Shown here: in pieces, positions 19,166 through 29,385 of the stretch
Position numbering within the stretch: position 1 is the stretch's first letter
Layout of the letters: every line of letters starts with the position of its first letter
NCBI GenBank assembly: GCA_947488305.1
Contig: CANKZM010000003.1
Coordinates: 434,001 to 498,000, forward strand
Direction of reading: 5' to 3'
Source: an uncultured Roseobacter sp.
GTDB lineage: Bacteria > Pseudomonadota > Alphaproteobacteria > Rhodobacterales > Rhodobacteraceae
Length of the DNA: 64,000 nucleotides
Translations under genes and position numbers: made by a program
Notes under the pieces: generated by a model
Told to the model about the DNA's origin: nothing
Databases searched by the model: none
Seen by the model: the letters and a program-made list of their open reading frames with translations, nothing else

Positions 19166-19423
19166 TTAAACGTCCACATCAAGAGCCAGCGCGTGAATGC
19201 GGGAGATCAGCTCGGGACCCAGTGCGGTGTGAATGGCCCGATGCCGAGAAAGACGATTAAGCCCTTCGAACTTCCGGGACCGGATCATGACGTTGAAGTG
19301 ACTTTCAACCCCTTCGGTAAAGCCCGCATGCCCGCGATGACTTTCCGTATCATCCACAACCTCCAGGGCAGTCGGCTCGAAAGCCCTACGTAAACTATCT
19401 TCAATCTCTTGCCGTTTCGACAT
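19166..19423 (-). CDS. bolA: BolA-family protein
   Basis: A small BolA/IbaG-type protein (85 residues from this start). The family core is visible: L-E-V-V-D-D-T-E-S-H-R-G-H-A-G with the metal-ligand His region, then H-F-N-V-M-I-R-S and L-S-R-H-R-A-I-H-x-A-L. These proteins act with monothiol glutaredoxins in iron-sulfur cluster handling and iron signalling. An ATG at 19435 in frame is an alternative start; the ribosome-like AAGGGGG is too close to it and rather far from 19423, so the choice is uncertain. It is divergent from the J-domain gene, the usual arrangement in this group. Confidence 0.9.
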   Translation of the reverse strand: MSKRQEIEDSLRRAFEPTALEVVDDTESHRGHAGFTEGVESHFNVMIRSRKFEGLNRLSRHRAIHTALGPELISRIHALALDVDV

Positions 19424-19498
19424 TTTTTTGCCCATGCCCCCTTCACTCTTTTCTCACGCAGTCTAAACTAAGCGGCCTCGACTCGAAAAGGTGCCAAA

Positions 19499-20125
19499 AT
19501 GCCAAAACCCGATCCATTCGGATTCGACATGTCAGTATCTTCCTCCAAGAAGAAGAATCCGCGCGGACGGCGTGGAATGTCCGGTGCGTCCGAGACATCG
19601 ACTCGCGTCTGCGACAAGGAGGGATGCAACGAACCCGGCAAGTACCGCGCGCCGAAAGCGCCTGATGTTCTGGACGACTACTACTGGTTTTGTCAGGCAC
19701 ATGTGCGCGAATACAATCTGAAATGGAACTTCTTTGACGGCACCACCGAGGCTGAACTGAACGCCCAGATGTCCAAGGACAAGGTCTGGGAACGGGCGAC
19801 CAAACCCATGGGCGATCCCGAGGCGCGAGCCTGGGCCCGGTTGGGCATCGAAGACCCACATCAGGTGCTGGGAGCAAATGCCACGCGGAACCCCGGTAAA
19901 GGCGCGCAAAGCGGACGCCGCCTGCCTCCCACCGAACGGCGTGCTGTTGAAATTCTGGAAGCCAAAGACAACTGGACAAAAGCCGAGGTACGCAAAGCCT
20001 ATAAGGCGCTGATCAAGGTGCTGCACCCGGATATGAACGGCGGCGATCGCAGCCAGGAAGAACAGCTTCAGGAAGTTGTCTGGGCCTGGGATCAGATAAA
20101 AGGCAGCCGTAATTTCAAGGACTGA
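19499..20125 (+). CDS. J-domain (DnaJ-like) protein
   Basis: A 208-residue protein with the J domain at its C-terminus (about residues 140-205): helix II K-A-Y-K-A-L-I-K-V, the H-P-D tripeptide near residue 173, and a short closing helix. The first 135 residues lack the Gly/Phe and zinc-finger regions of DnaJ but contain C-D-x-x-G-C-x-x-x-G near residue 40. It probably stimulates DnaK ATPase for a special client. The start has AAAAGG seven bases upstream. cobS follows 122 bases later, and this dnaJ-like/cobS/cobT order is common in related bacteria. Confidence 0.88.
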   Translation: MPKPDPFGFDMSVSSSKKKNPRGRRGMSGASETSTRVCDKEGCNEPGKYRAPKAPDVLDDYYWFCQAHVREYNLKWNFFDGTTEAELNAQMSKDKVWERATKPMGDPEARAWARLGIEDPHQVLGANATRNPGKGAQSGRRLPPTERRAVEILEAKDNWTKAEVRKAYKALIKVLHPDMNGGDRSQEEQLQEVVWAWDQIKGSRNFKD

Positions 20126-20247
20126 TGGCCTAAAGATTACGGGGAACTGGCCCAGCCCTTTCCCTTGCACCCAACCGCAATATGTTGCACGACGTGACGC
20201 GGGCGACAGACCGCCCACTTACACGCTTACTTGAAGGACCGAAGCTC

Positions 20248-21234
20248 ATGGCCGATGGCGCACTGGACATCAACACGAAGCCAACCGAGGACATCAATGT
20301 GCGCGACGTGTTCGGCATCGACTCGGACATGGTGGTCAAGGGATTTGCCGAGGCAAGCGACAGGGTGCCGGATCTGGACAGCACCTATAAGTTCGATCCC
20401 GATACGACTTTGGCAATCCTCGCGGGCTTTGCGCACAATCGGCGTGTGATGATCCAGGGCTATCACGGCACGGGTAAATCGACCCATATTGAACAGGTTG
20501 CAGCACGCCTCAACTGGCCTGCTGTACGAGTCAACCTCGACAGCCATATCAGCCGGATTGACCTGATCGGGAAAGACGCGATCAAGCTGAAAGACGGCAA
20601 GCAGGTCACTGATTTTCAGGAAGGCATTCTGCCTTGGGCACTTCGTAATCCCACGGCCATCGTGTTTGACGAATACGACGCGGGCCGCGCGGATGTGATG
20701 TTTGTTATTCAGCGGGTGCTCGAGGTCGACGGCAAGTTGACGCTGCTCGACCAGAACCAGGTGATTACACCGCATCCGTACTTCCGGATTTTCGCCACGG
20801 CCAACACCGTGGGTCTGGGCGATACCACCGGTCTTTATCACGGCACTCAGCAGATCAACCAGGGCCAGATGGACCGCTGGTCGCTGGTCGCGACGCTCAA
20901 CTACCTGAGCATCGACGCGGAGACCGCGATCGTTTTGTCGAAAAACCCGCATTACAACACCGAAAAAGGCCGCAAGATCGTCAAGCAGATGGTCACGGTC
21001 GCGGACCTGACACGGACCGCCTTCATGAACGGTGACCTCTCAACCGTAATGAGCCCCCGTACGGTGATCGCCTGGGCGCAAAACGCCGAGATTTTCCGCA
21101 ACGTGGGCTACGCGTTCCGCCTGTCCTTCCTGAACAAATGCGACGAGCTGGAACGCCAGACCGTGGCAGAGTTCTACCAACGTCTCTTTGATGAGGAATT
21201 GCCGGAAAGCGCCGCGAGCGTGAGTCTCGGGTGA
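20248..21234 (+). CDS. cobS: Cobaltochelatase subunit CobS
   Basis: CobS is the AAA+ ATPase subunit of the CobN-CobS-CobT cobalt chelatase, which inserts Co2+ into hydrogenobyrinic acid a,c-diamide in the aerobic cobalamin pathway. The 328-residue protein has Walker [10 protein letters not shown] at residues 71-79, Walker B A-I-V-F-D-E-Y-D at 137-144 and the sensor region [11 protein letters not shown]. Start at 20248 follows family length; an ATG at 20182 would add 22 unlike residues. cobT follows after an opposite-strand gene; cobN is not in the window. Confidence 0.96.
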   Translation: MADGALDINTKPTEDINVRDVFGIDSDMVVKGFAEASDRVPDLDSTYKFDPDTTLAILAGFAHNRRVMIQGYHGTGKSTHIEQVAARLNWPAVRVNLDSHISRIDLIGKDAIKLKDGKQVTDFQEGILPWALRNPTAIVFDEYDAGRADVMFVIQRVLEVDGKLTLLDQNQVITPHPYFRIFATANTVGLGDTTGLYHGTQQINQGQMDRWSLVATLNYLSIDAETAIVLSKNPHYNTEKGRKIVKQMVTVADLTRTAFMNGDLSTVMSPRTVIAWAQNAEIFRNVGYAFRLSFLNKCDELERQTVAEFYQRLFDEELPESAASVSLG

Positions 21235-21251
21235 GAGCGGAACCGGAAAAT

Positions 21252-21671
21252 TTAGCTGCCACCTCCACTTTGTGGCCCAGCACGAATTACTCCAATGGCG
21301 TAGAGGCTAATGCCAAGGATGAAAAACACGTGCTGCGGCCAGCATGCGAACTTGATCTTTGCGGTCACGTCGAAAAACAACAAGGGTTTTGTAGTCACCG
21401 AAACTTCATAGAATGCCTTCGCGCCATGCAGATTTTGCGCGACAATTGGAACCAACGCCAGTGTCAACATGCCAAATATGATCGCCAGCGTCAGGCAGCC
21501 GAGGCTCGCGTTGAAGAAACCTCTGCTGATCCCCAAAGGCTTTGTGGAAACCCATCCCAAACTACCGACGGACGTTACCAGCAAATAATTGCTCCAATCT
21601 TTGAAATAACCCAGGGCGGTCAGCATATTCTTGATGGCTTCGGCATCTTGTGTGACAATATTCGTAGCCAT
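21252..21671 (-). CDS. Hypothetical membrane protein between cobS and cobT (opposite strand)
   Basis: A 139-residue protein with two clear hydrophobic segments (about 55-78 and 110-128) and a soluble N-terminal 40 residues. The ATG at 21671 has GGGAG eight bases upstream. No family recognised. It lies between cobS and cobT on the other strand, ending 17 bases after the cobS stop and starting 92 bases before cobT, and its DNA looks visibly richer in A+T than the two cob genes. This suggests a later insertion that separated cobT from cobS, giving cobT its own promoter. Confidence 0.6.
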   Translation of the reverse strand: MATNIVTQDAEAIKNMLTALGYFKDWSNYLLVTSVGSLGWVSTKPLGISRGFFNASLGCLTLAIIFGMLTLALVPIVAQNLHGAKAFYEVSVTTKPLLFFDVTAKIKFACWPQHVFFILGISLYAIGVIRAGPQSGGGS

Positions 21672-21763
21672 TTTCGCTTCTCCCAACAGCTTCCAAGCAT
21701 CTCGCGTTCGCGCAGCATAGCGATGAATTCAGACGGTGCATATTCAACTTTGACGATAGAACC

Positions 21764-23641
21764 ATGAGTAAACCGTCCGATAATCCGGCAGATGCGTTCA
21801 AGAAGGCGCTTGGTGAAGCCACCAAGGTGATGGCGCATGATCCGGAACTGACGGTCAGCTATTCCGTCGATCCCGCCGGGGTGTCCGGGGATGCCATGCG
21901 TTTGCCGCAGGTGAGCCGTCGCATGACACGCGCCGAGGTGATGCTTGCGCGCGGCACGGCAGATGCGTTGGCACTCCACCGCCGCTATCACAACGGGCAG
22001 ACCCACGCGAAGTACCAGCCGCAAGGTGAAATGGCGCGTGAACTCTATGAGGCGATGGAAACAGCCCGCTGTGAAGCCATGGGCGCACGTGACATGCCCG
22101 GCACAGCCGGGAACATTGACGCAAAGATTTCGCATGAGGCCATGCGTAAGGGGTACGATCAGGTCAGTCAGGCTGCAGACGTCCCACTTGCGACGGCGGC
22201 CGGGTATCTGATCCGACATCTCGCCACTGGTCGCGACCTGCCGTCCGGCGCGCAAAATGTGATGGAGCTGTGGCGCGGGTTTATCGAAGACCAGGCGGGC
22301 GGGACGCTCGACAATCTGGATGATACCTTGTCGGACCAGTCCGCGTTCGCAAAGTTTGCGCGCCAGATGATCTCTGATCTGGGCTATGGGGATCAGCTGG
22401 GTGACGACCCCGACCAGATCGACGAGGATCAGGAGGACGAGGCCGAGGACGGCAGCGACGATCAGGAGGAACCTGATAGCACCGGTCAGGACGATCAGGA
22501 CGAAGAAGATGCCGACGCCTCGCCTGAACAAAGCCAGGAAGATCAGCAGGACGCATCGCAGGCTCAGGTCTCCATGGATGACATGGCCGATCAGGAAATG
22601 GGCGACGAAGCGGAGATGCCTGAGGGCGAAGCGCCCCTTGAACCGCCTGCCCCGCAGCCCGTGTCCGAAGCGGATCCGAATTACCAGGTCTACCAGTCAG
22701 ATCACGATGAGGAGATTGGGGCCGAAGAATTGGCGGAACCTGTGGAGCTTGAACGCCTTCGCGCTTACCTAGATCAACAGCTTGAACCCCTTAAGGGCGC
22801 GGTGAGCCGGCTGGCCAACAAGCTGCAACGCCGCCTGCAAGCGCAACAGAACCGTTCCTGGGAATTCGACCTGGAAGAAGGGATACTGGATGCCGGACGG
22901 CTTGCGCGCGTGGTCGCCAACCCGACGACACCGCTGAGCTTCAAGGTCGAAAAGGACACCGACTTTCGGGATACGGTTGTGACCTTGCTGCTGGATAACT
23001 CCGGCTCCATGCGGGGTCGGCCAATCTCCATCGCTGCTATCTGCGCAGACGTGCTGGCCCGCACGCTGGAGCGCTGTAACGTGAAGGTCGAAATTCTGGG
23101 CTTCACCACCCGGGCATGGAAGGGCGGTCAGGCGCGTGAGGCTTGGCTCAACGACGGGCGTCAGCAGCAACCGGGTCGCCTGAATGACCTGCGGCATATC
23201 ATTTACAAATCTGCCGATGCGCCTTGGCGGCGGACGCGGCCTAACCTCGGGCTGATGATGAAAGAGGGCCTGCTAAAGGAAAACATCGACGGCGAAGCGC
23301 TGGAATGGGCGCATCGGCGCATGCTCGCCCGTGGCGAGGCGCGCAAGATTCTGATGGTGATCTCGGACGGGGCCCCGGTCGATGACAGCACGCTCTCGGT
23401 CAACCCTGCAAACTACCTCGAAAAACACCTTCGTGACGTGATTGCGATGGTCGAAAAGCGAAAAGCCGTTGAATTGCTTGCCATCGGGATCGGGCACGAC
23501 GTGACGCGCTATTACGACCGCGCCGTGACCATCACCGATGTCGATCAACTGGCCGGTGCAATGACCGAACAACTGGCCGCTCTCTTTGACAGTGATCCGA
23601 GAGCGCGGGCCCGCGTCATGGGAATGAAGCGGCGCGCTTGA
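21764..23641 (+). CDS. cobT: Cobaltochelatase subunit CobT
   Basis: CobT partners CobS in the cobalt chelatase. The 625-residue protein has an N-terminal domain (1-205), a long highly acidic Asp/Glu/Gln stretch at about 210-300, and a C-terminal von Willebrand A domain with the MIDAS motif D-x-S-x-S at 411-415 (L-L-L-D-N-S-G-S-M). All three parts and the length match CobT from cobalamin producers. The ribosome site is weak; the divergent membrane gene lies immediately upstream. Confidence 0.96.
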   Translation: MSKPSDNPADAFKKALGEATKVMAHDPELTVSYSVDPAGVSGDAMRLPQVSRRMTRAEVMLARGTADALALHRRYHNGQTHAKYQPQGEMARELYEAMETARCEAMGARDMPGTAGNIDAKISHEAMRKGYDQVSQAADVPLATAAGYLIRHLATGRDLPSGAQNVMELWRGFIEDQAGGTLDNLDDTLSDQSAFAKFARQMISDLGYGDQLGDDPDQIDEDQEDEAEDGSDDQEEPDSTGQDDQDEEDADASPEQSQEDQQDASQAQVSMDDMADQEMGDEAEMPEGEAPLEPPAPQPVSEADPNYQVYQSDHDEEIGAEELAEPVELERLRAYLDQQLEPLKGAVSRLANKLQRRLQAQQNRSWEFDLEEGILDAGRLARVVANPTTPLSFKVEKDTDFRDTVVTLLLDNSGSMRGRPISIAAICADVLARTLERCNVKVEILGFTTRAWKGGQAREAWLNDGRQQQPGRLNDLRHIIYKSADAPWRRTRPNLGLMMKEGLLKENIDGEALEWAHRRMLARGEARKILMVISDGAPVDDSTLSVNPANYLEKHLRDVIAMVEKRKAVELLAIGIGHDVTRYYDRAVTITDVDQLAGAMTEQLAALFDSDPRARARVMGMKRRA

Positions 23642-23729
23642 CGCAAAACGGCTGACGTAAATTGCCTTTACGAAAATAATTGCTCAGTGTGCGCCCAGCG
23701 AATTGCGGCACGAAATGATGGAGGCATCG

Positions 23730-25520
23730 ATGTTTCAGTCCTTTGAGGTTACAGCACGCCCGGAACAAGGCCCGCCCCGGTTGGCCTTGCTGAGACAAGC
23801 GATGTCCGGTGCGGGTCTGGATGGCTATCTGGTGCCGCGCGCTGATGCTCACCAGGGTGAGTATGTTGCCCCACGGGACGAAAGGCTTGCCTGGCTGACC
23901 GGATTTACAGGCTCTGCCGGGTTCTGTGCGGTTTTGCCCGACGTGGCCGGGGTTTTTATTGATGGCAGATACCGGACACAGGTCAAAGCTCAGGTTGCTG
24001 ATGTGTTTTCTCCCGTACCCTGGCCTGAAACGACACTTGGCGACTGGCTGAAGGACCAACTGCCCGATGGTGGCGTGGTCGGTTTCGATCCGTGGCTCCA
24101 TACGCCGGGCCAGATCGAGGAGTTGGAGCGCAAACTGAAAGACACCGGCATTGAGATGAAAGCCTGTGACAACCTTGTGGACGCGATCTGGCAAGACCAA
24201 CCCGAAGCGCCATTGGCAAAGGTGAAGCTTCACCCCTTGGTCTTTGCAGGCGAAAGCCATGGCGAAAAGCGTGCGCGGTTGGGGTCGGAACTCGCCGCGG
24301 ACGGGCAAAAAGCAGCGCTGATCACCCTGCCCGACTCCCTTTGCTGGCTGTTGAACATTCGCGGCGCCGATATCCCGCGCAACCCCATCGCACAGGGATT
24401 TGCGGTGCTGGAAGCCAGCGGGCACGTCCATCTCTTTATGGACAGCCGAAAACTCACCGAGGTACGCGATCATCTTGGTGCGGACGTGACGCTCCACGCG
24501 CCAAACGAACTGACTGGTTTTCTTGGTAAGATTGACGGCCCGGTACGGATCGAAAAATCCACCGTGCCCTGCCGCCTGGCGACGTTGCTCGGCGACCGTG
24601 GGGTTTGGGGCAGCGACCCTTGCGCCTTGCCAAAAGCGCGCAAAAACGAGGCGGAGATAGAGGGCTCGGCCGAGGCCCATCTTCGCGATGGTGCTGCCGT
24701 GGTAGAGTTGCTGACATGGCTTGATGCCCAAGCGCCCGGCAGCCTCTGTGAAACCGAAGTCGTCAGCAAGCTGGAAGGGTTCAGGCGTAAGGACAACGCC
24801 TTGCAGGACATCAGCTTTGAAACCATTGCGGGCACTGGTCCAAATGGCGCGATCATGCATTACCGTGTGACCGAGGAAACAGACAGCCAACTTGAAGACG
24901 GGCAGTTGCTCGTGCTCGATAGCGGTGGGCAATATCTCGACGGTACGACGGACATCACCCGAACCATCGCAATAGGTAGCCCTCCCGATGAAGCAAAAGA
25001 AGCGTTCACGCGGGTGCTGCAGGGAATGATCGGCATGAGTCGTCTGCGCTGGCCAAAGGGCTTGGCAGGACGGGACATCGAGATGATCGGACGATTGCCG
25101 CTCTGGATGGCCGGACAGGACTTTAACCACGGTCTGGGACATGGCGTCGGCGCTTATCTAAGTGTGCACGAAGGCCCGCAACGGTTGAGCCGCATGAGTA
25201 CGGTGCCGCTGGAGCCGGGCATGATCCTGTCCAATGAGCCCGGCTATTATCGGGAAGGCGCGTTTGGCATCCGCATCGAAAACCTGATTGTCGTGGAGGA
25301 AGCCCCTGCCTTGCCCGGCGGCGACGCAGAGCGTGAGATGCTTTCGTGGCGTACATTGACCTTCGCTCCGATTGACCGACGTCTTATCGTCACCTCCATG
25401 CTCAGCCGTCATGAGCGCGCATGGCTCAATGCTTATCATGCAGAAGTTGCTGAGAAAATCATGCCCCGTGTCTCTTCTGACGCGCAGGTCTGGCTCAAAA
25501 CAGCAACCGCCCCGATCTGA
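23730..25520 (+). CDS. Aminopeptidase P family protein (M24 metallopeptidase)
   Basis: A 596-residue Xaa-Pro aminopeptidase-like enzyme with the three-domain arrangement of the long form: two creatinase-type N-terminal domains (1-310) and the pita-bread catalytic domain. Metal ligands are visible: Asp pair in V-L-D-S-G-G-Q-Y-L-D-G-T-T-D-I-T-R-T, His in H-G-L-G-H-G-V-G, and Glu residues in N-E-P-G-Y-Y and R-I-E-N. It removes N-terminal residues preceding proline using two divalent ions. The start at 23730 has GGAGG five bases upstream and is preferred over ATGs at 23703 and 23718. Confidence 0.9.
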   Translation: MFQSFEVTARPEQGPPRLALLRQAMSGAGLDGYLVPRADAHQGEYVAPRDERLAWLTGFTGSAGFCAVLPDVAGVFIDGRYRTQVKAQVADVFSPVPWPETTLGDWLKDQLPDGGVVGFDPWLHTPGQIEELERKLKDTGIEMKACDNLVDAIWQDQPEAPLAKVKLHPLVFAGESHGEKRARLGSELAADGQKAALITLPDSLCWLLNIRGADIPRNPIAQGFAVLEASGHVHLFMDSRKLTEVRDHLGADVTLHAPNELTGFLGKIDGPVRIEKSTVPCRLATLLGDRGVWGSDPCALPKARKNEAEIEGSAEAHLRDGAAVVELLTWLDAQAPGSLCETEVVSKLEGFRRKDNALQDISFETIAGTGPNGAIMHYRVTEETDSQLEDGQLLVLDSGGQYLDGTTDITRTIAIGSPPDEAKEAFTRVLQGMIGMSRLRWPKGLAGRDIEMIGRLPLWMAGQDFNHGLGHGVGAYLSVHEGPQRLSRMSTVPLEPGMILSNEPGYYREGAFGIRIENLIVVEEAPALPGGDAEREMLSWRTLTFAPIDRRLIVTSMLSRHERAWLNAYHAEVAEKIMPRVSSDAQVWLKTATAPI

Positions 25521-25596
25521 TCCAATTGTAGTGCTGCCGCGTTTACAATCTGTGGTGCGGAAAATAAGGTGTCCGCTCAATAAGGGAGTATGAAGA

Positions 25597-25941
25597 ATGG
25601 CGCAGCATATTACGATCAGGAAAGCGGACGGGACATGGTCGGTGCGCGCAGGCGGTGCGGTTCTGGGTGAGAGCATCAATGCCCTGGAACTCTCTGAGGG
25701 CGACTACCCTTCGGTGATCTATTTCCCCCGCGAAGATATTGCCATGGCCTTTCTCGATGAGACGGAGAAATCGACGCATTGCCCGCATAAGGGGGATGCA
25801 CGCTACTTTTCCGTCGTGACCAAGAGCACGACCTTGAAGGACGTTGCCTGGTCTTACGAAGATCCCAAAGAGGATGTGGCCCGGATCAAAGGGCATGTTG
25901 CATTCTACACAGATGGTGACGTCACGGTTGAACAAATCTGA
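25597..25941 (+). CDS. DUF427 domain protein
   Basis: The 114-residue protein is a single DUF427 domain: a short strand with W-x-V-R-A-G-G-A-V-L-G-E-S, Y-P-S-V-I-Y-F-P-R-E-D-I, then the hallmark C-P-H-K-G-D-A-R-Y-F-S-V and a final G-H-V-A-F-Y-T-D-G-D. The biochemical role is unknown. AAGGGAG eight bases upstream fixes the start. It converges with the chloride-channel gene, with only seven bases between the two stops. Confidence 0.88.
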   Translation: MAQHITIRKADGTWSVRAGGAVLGESINALELSEGDYPSVIYFPREDIAMAFLDETEKSTHCPHKGDARYFSVVTKSTTLKDVAWSYEDPKEDVARIKGHVAFYTDGDVTVEQI

Positions 25942-25948
25942 GCAGGGT

Positions 25949-27634
25949 TCAGGAATGTTCTTCCGCTGCCGTCGCGGCGAGCGCCCGGTTGTATATCTTC
26001 AATGCGTCGACGTGGAATAAGGCCCCAACGAATTCAGGCGGCCCCTCGCCTGTCGACAGCGATACGACGGGAATAAAACTATGACCGTCGTCAAAAAGCG
26101 GCATCGCAGCTTCCAGCGTTGCGCTGCGCCTCAGGTAGACCCCTTGCGCCATCAAATCCCGACAAGTTTCTTCCTGAGCAGCCCGTAAATCCTGCTTGTT
26201 GCGGACAACTGCGCTGACCCTGAACATGGCAAGCAAATAGGCCTGTGGCCCTGCCGCGAGATGAATGTCGCGTCGTTCCAATTGGGTCAGGAAAAAGCTG
26301 CGATCCACCAATTGCGACGCCAATGCCGTCGACAATGAAACCGCGACCATCACCGCAAGCCCGGTCTGCCAATCGCCTGTCAGTTCAAAGACAATTAAGG
26401 TGGTAGAGATCGGTGCGCCCAGAACAGCCGCCGCCACAGCGCCCATACCGGCCAGCGCATAAAGCGAGATCGAGCCTGACACATCAGGGAAAATGCTTGT
26501 CGCAATCAACCCGAAACTCAAACCGGTCAGCGCGCCGATCATCAGCGATGGCGAGAACACACCACCCCCCATCCGGCCCCCCATGGTCACTGCAACGGCC
26601 ACGGTCTTAATGACGGTAAAGACAATTGCATCCCAAAGCAGCAGCTGTCCGTTCAAGGCAAGGAATGTCGTCTCGTACCCGACACCGATAATATGCGGGT
26701 AATAGATCGCAATCGTGCCTAGGAGCCCGCCAGCGATCGCCGGACGTAGCCACCGTGGGATCGACAAGCGGCTCTGTACCTCTGTCCCGAAATCATCAGC
26801 GAGGAAGATCGCGCGCATCAGCACCACCGCGACTAGCCCACTGACCAACCCAAGCAGCAGGTAGGCAGGAAGCTCCTGATAAAACTGGACTTCATTCACC
26901 GTCCCCAACGAGAATTCCGTCACGCCCCCAAATTCAAGCCGGTTGATCACCGTGCCCGCTGCGCTGGCAATCACAATGGGCGCGAAGGCATGCACGGCAA
27001 AGTGTCTCAGCACCACTTCCAACGCAAAAAGCGCCCCCGCGATGGGTGCGTTGAAACTTGCAGACACCGCCGCAGCAACAGCACATCCCAACAGATCCCG
27101 CCCAGTGATACCATCCGCCAGAATGCGTCTGTTTACCCAAGTGGAGATCACTGCCGCGAGATGCACCACCGGACCTTCGCGCCCGGTAGAGCCGCCCGTG
27201 CCGAGCGTAATCATCGACGCCATCGCCGACGCCAATCCCGCCTTGGTTTCAACCCGCCCGTCTTTAAGTGCCGCACCGTAGATCACATCAGCGACCGAGC
27301 GGGCCCGGGCATCCTTGGTGAACAGGTGAAGAATGATGCCAACGATCAACCCGCCAACCATCGGGATGACCAAGATCAGATACCAAGGCAACGACTCCGC
27401 AAAACTGTGCAACAGTCGCACATCTTCGGTTCCATACACGAAGGTCTGAAGCGCATTGACGCCCTTGCGAAAAAAGAGCGCGGCAAATCCTGCTGCAATT
27501 CCGACAATAAGCGCAATGAACCAGAACTGGATCTGGCCGGGACCACGATGACGCAGGAGATCGTAGCCCTCCTGACAGGAGGTCAGCGCCCGATCAAGCT
27601 TTTGGCTGAAAAAAGATTTTTTCCCGACGGACAT
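25949..27634 (-). CDS. ClC-family chloride channel/transporter with CBS-like tail
   Basis: A 561-residue ClC protein in the inner membrane. Selectivity-filter motifs can be seen: G-S-T-G-R-E-G-P near residue 155, containing the gating Glu, and G-G-G-V-F-S-P near 360. The pore part (about 35-450) has the usual ten or more helices; the last 90 residues contain a CBS-like segment (D-L-M-A-Q-G-V, S-F-I-P-V-V-S, F-V-G-A-L-F), a nucleotide-sensing module in other ClC proteins. Members exchange Cl- for H+ or conduct Cl-. It is the last reverse-strand gene of the block starting with dcw, 67 bases after recN. Confidence 0.9.
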   Translation of the reverse strand: MSVGKKSFFSQKLDRALTSCQEGYDLLRHRGPGQIQFWFIALIVGIAAGFAALFFRKGVNALQTFVYGTEDVRLLHSFAESLPWYLILVIPMVGGLIVGIILHLFTKDARARSVADVIYGAALKDGRVETKAGLASAMASMITLGTGGSTGREGPVVHLAAVISTWVNRRILADGITGRDLLGCAVAAAVSASFNAPIAGALFALEVVLRHFAVHAFAPIVIASAAGTVINRLEFGGVTEFSLGTVNEVQFYQELPAYLLLGLVSGLVAVVLMRAIFLADDFGTEVQSRLSIPRWLRPAIAGGLLGTIAIYYPHIIGVGYETTFLALNGQLLLWDAIVFTVIKTVAVAVTMGGRMGGGVFSPSLMIGALTGLSFGLIATSIFPDVSGSISLYALAGMGAVAAAVLGAPISTTLIVFELTGDWQTGLAVMVAVSLSTALASQLVDRSFFLTQLERRDIHLAAGPQAYLLAMFRVSAVVRNKQDLRAAQEETCRDLMAQGVYLRRSATLEAAMPLFDDGHSFIPVVSLSTGEGPPEFVGALFHVDALKIYNRALAATAAEEHS

Positions 27635-27701
27635 TTACTCTGGCCACTATACCCTTCCTGTCTAGGCCAAGCCCGCACGACAAGAAAGCCCCTGCGACCC
27701 T

Positions 27702-29351
27702 TTAGCCGATCAATAATGCTCTTGCTGCACCACGCGCCTCGTCCGTGATGGTGTCTCCAGAGAGCATCCGGGCAATTTCATCAACACGATCCGGGTCTGA
27801 CAATGCAACGACGGTCGATGTGGTCATCCCACGGCTCACCTGTTTCTCGACGCGCCAATGATAGGCGCCCAAGGCGGCGACTTGCGGGGAATGTGTCACG
27901 ACCAATACCTGCCCGTCCTGCGCAAGTGCTGAGAGCCGACGTCCCACAGCATCGGCGGTCGCGCCGCCGACGCCACGGTCAATCTCATCAAAGATCATGG
28001 TCAGGCCGTTCTGCCCTTTTGTCAGACATACCTTCAGAGCGAGTAAGAACCGGCTAAGCTCCCCGCCGGAAGCGATCTTATTGAGTGCCCCGGATGGTGC
28101 GCCGGGATTGGTTGCAACCGTGAACGCAACCGCATCTGCACCATCAGCGCCGGGCGTATCTGCTGTAATCTCGGTCTTGAATACGGCACGTTCCATCTTG
28201 AGTGGTGCAAGCTCAGCCGACACAGCCCGGTCAAGTTGGCTGGCAGCTTTTTGACGAGCAGCGGTCAACGTCGCTGCTGCGGTGCCAAAGGCCGCCTCGG
28301 CCTTTTCCATATCCTTCTGCAGTGCAGCCAAATCGGCATCACCAGCCTCCAACGCGTTCAGCTTTGCGCGCAGACCTTCCGCAAACTCCGCCAACTCATC
28401 AGGTAGCACATCGTGCTTGCGTGCGAGCGCCCGGATCGCGAAGAGGCGCTCCTCGGCCTCTTCCAGCGCAAGGGGATCAAAACTCAGCCCCTCAATAGCG
28501 GCGGCAATCCCGTCAACGGCCTCATCAAGCTCATGTAGCGCTCTGGTCAACGATGTGATCGAGGTATCAAGCGTTCCCGCCGCGGGGCCGGCGGCACCAT
28601 CGAGCCAGCGCAAGGCATCATTCAACGCGGACGCCGCGCCCTGGTTGCCCAAGAGCTCATGTGCGCGGACCACATCTTCACGAATTTTCTCTGCGCCCTG
28701 CATGGCACGACGACGCTGGTCCAGCTCCGCTTCTTCGCCCGGTACCGGAGCCAGCAGATCCAGTTCTGCGACTGAATGGCGCAGAAAATCCTCTTCTTCC
28801 CGAATGGCTGCCATTGCTGCTTCTGCCGCAGCCAAAGCCTTGGCGGCCTGCCCCTTTTTCGACCACGCATCTCGGACTTTCGCCTTGCGTGCCGCCAGAC
28901 CCGCAAATTCATCCAATATGGCACGGTGACCACGCGGATTGAGCAACCCTCGATCATCATGCTGGCCGTGCAGTTCGACCAGCGTCTCGGATAAAGCACG
29001 AAGCACGTCACCCGAAACCCGACGGTCATTGACCCAGGCGGTTTTGCGTCCGTCTTGTGTGTTGACTCGACGAAGGATCAGCTCATCACCGCACGGCAGA
29101 CCAGCGTCTTCCAGCAGAGCCTGCGCGGGATGGTCCGCTTTCAGGTCAAAGACTGCGGTAACTTCCCCCTGCGAAGCACCTTGCCTGACAAGCTCAGCCC
29201 GCCCCCGCCAACCCAAAACAAAACCAAGCGAATCCAATAGGATAGACTTACCTGCACCGGTCTCACCGGTGAGCACGTTAAGCCCCGGTTGAAACGTAAG
29301 CTCCAACCGGTCGATGATCAGCATATTCGAGATATCCAATGCGCGAAGCAT
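27702..29351 (-). CDS. recN: DNA repair protein RecN
   Basis: An SMC-like ATPase acting early in double-strand break repair. The 549-residue protein has the expected order: Walker A G-E-T-G-A-G-K-S at about residues 30-37, a long coiled-coil-prone centre (about 155-365) rich in Ala, Glu and Lys, the ABC signature-like L-S-R-F-L-L-A-L-K, and Walker B M-I-F-D-E-I-D-R-G-V-G-G near 460. It follows bamD by 34 bases, an arrangement conserved across alphaproteobacteria, and no LexA-type operator is evident in that gap. Confidence 0.95.
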   Translation of the reverse strand: MLRALDISNMLIIDRLELTFQPGLNVLTGETGAGKSILLDSLGFVLGWRGRAELVRQGASQGEVTAVFDLKADHPAQALLEDAGLPCGDELILRRVNTQDGRKTAWVNDRRVSGDVLRALSETLVELHGQHDDRGLLNPRGHRAILDEFAGLAARKAKVRDAWSKKGQAAKALAAAEAAMAAIREEEDFLRHSVAELDLLAPVPGEEAELDQRRRAMQGAEKIREDVVRAHELLGNQGAASALNDALRWLDGAAGPAAGTLDTSITSLTRALHELDEAVDGIAAAIEGLSFDPLALEEAEERLFAIRALARKHDVLPDELAEFAEGLRAKLNALEAGDADLAALQKDMEKAEAAFGTAAATLTAARQKAASQLDRAVSAELAPLKMERAVFKTEITADTPGADGADAVAFTVATNPGAPSGALNKIASGGELSRFLLALKVCLTKGQNGLTMIFDEIDRGVGGATADAVGRRLSALAQDGQVLVVTHSPQVAALGAYHWRVEKQVSRGMTTSTVVALSDPDRVDEIARMLSGDTITDEARGAARALLIG

Positions 29352-29385
29352 TCGCCTTACCTGTCTTGCTCAGGGGGGCACACCG

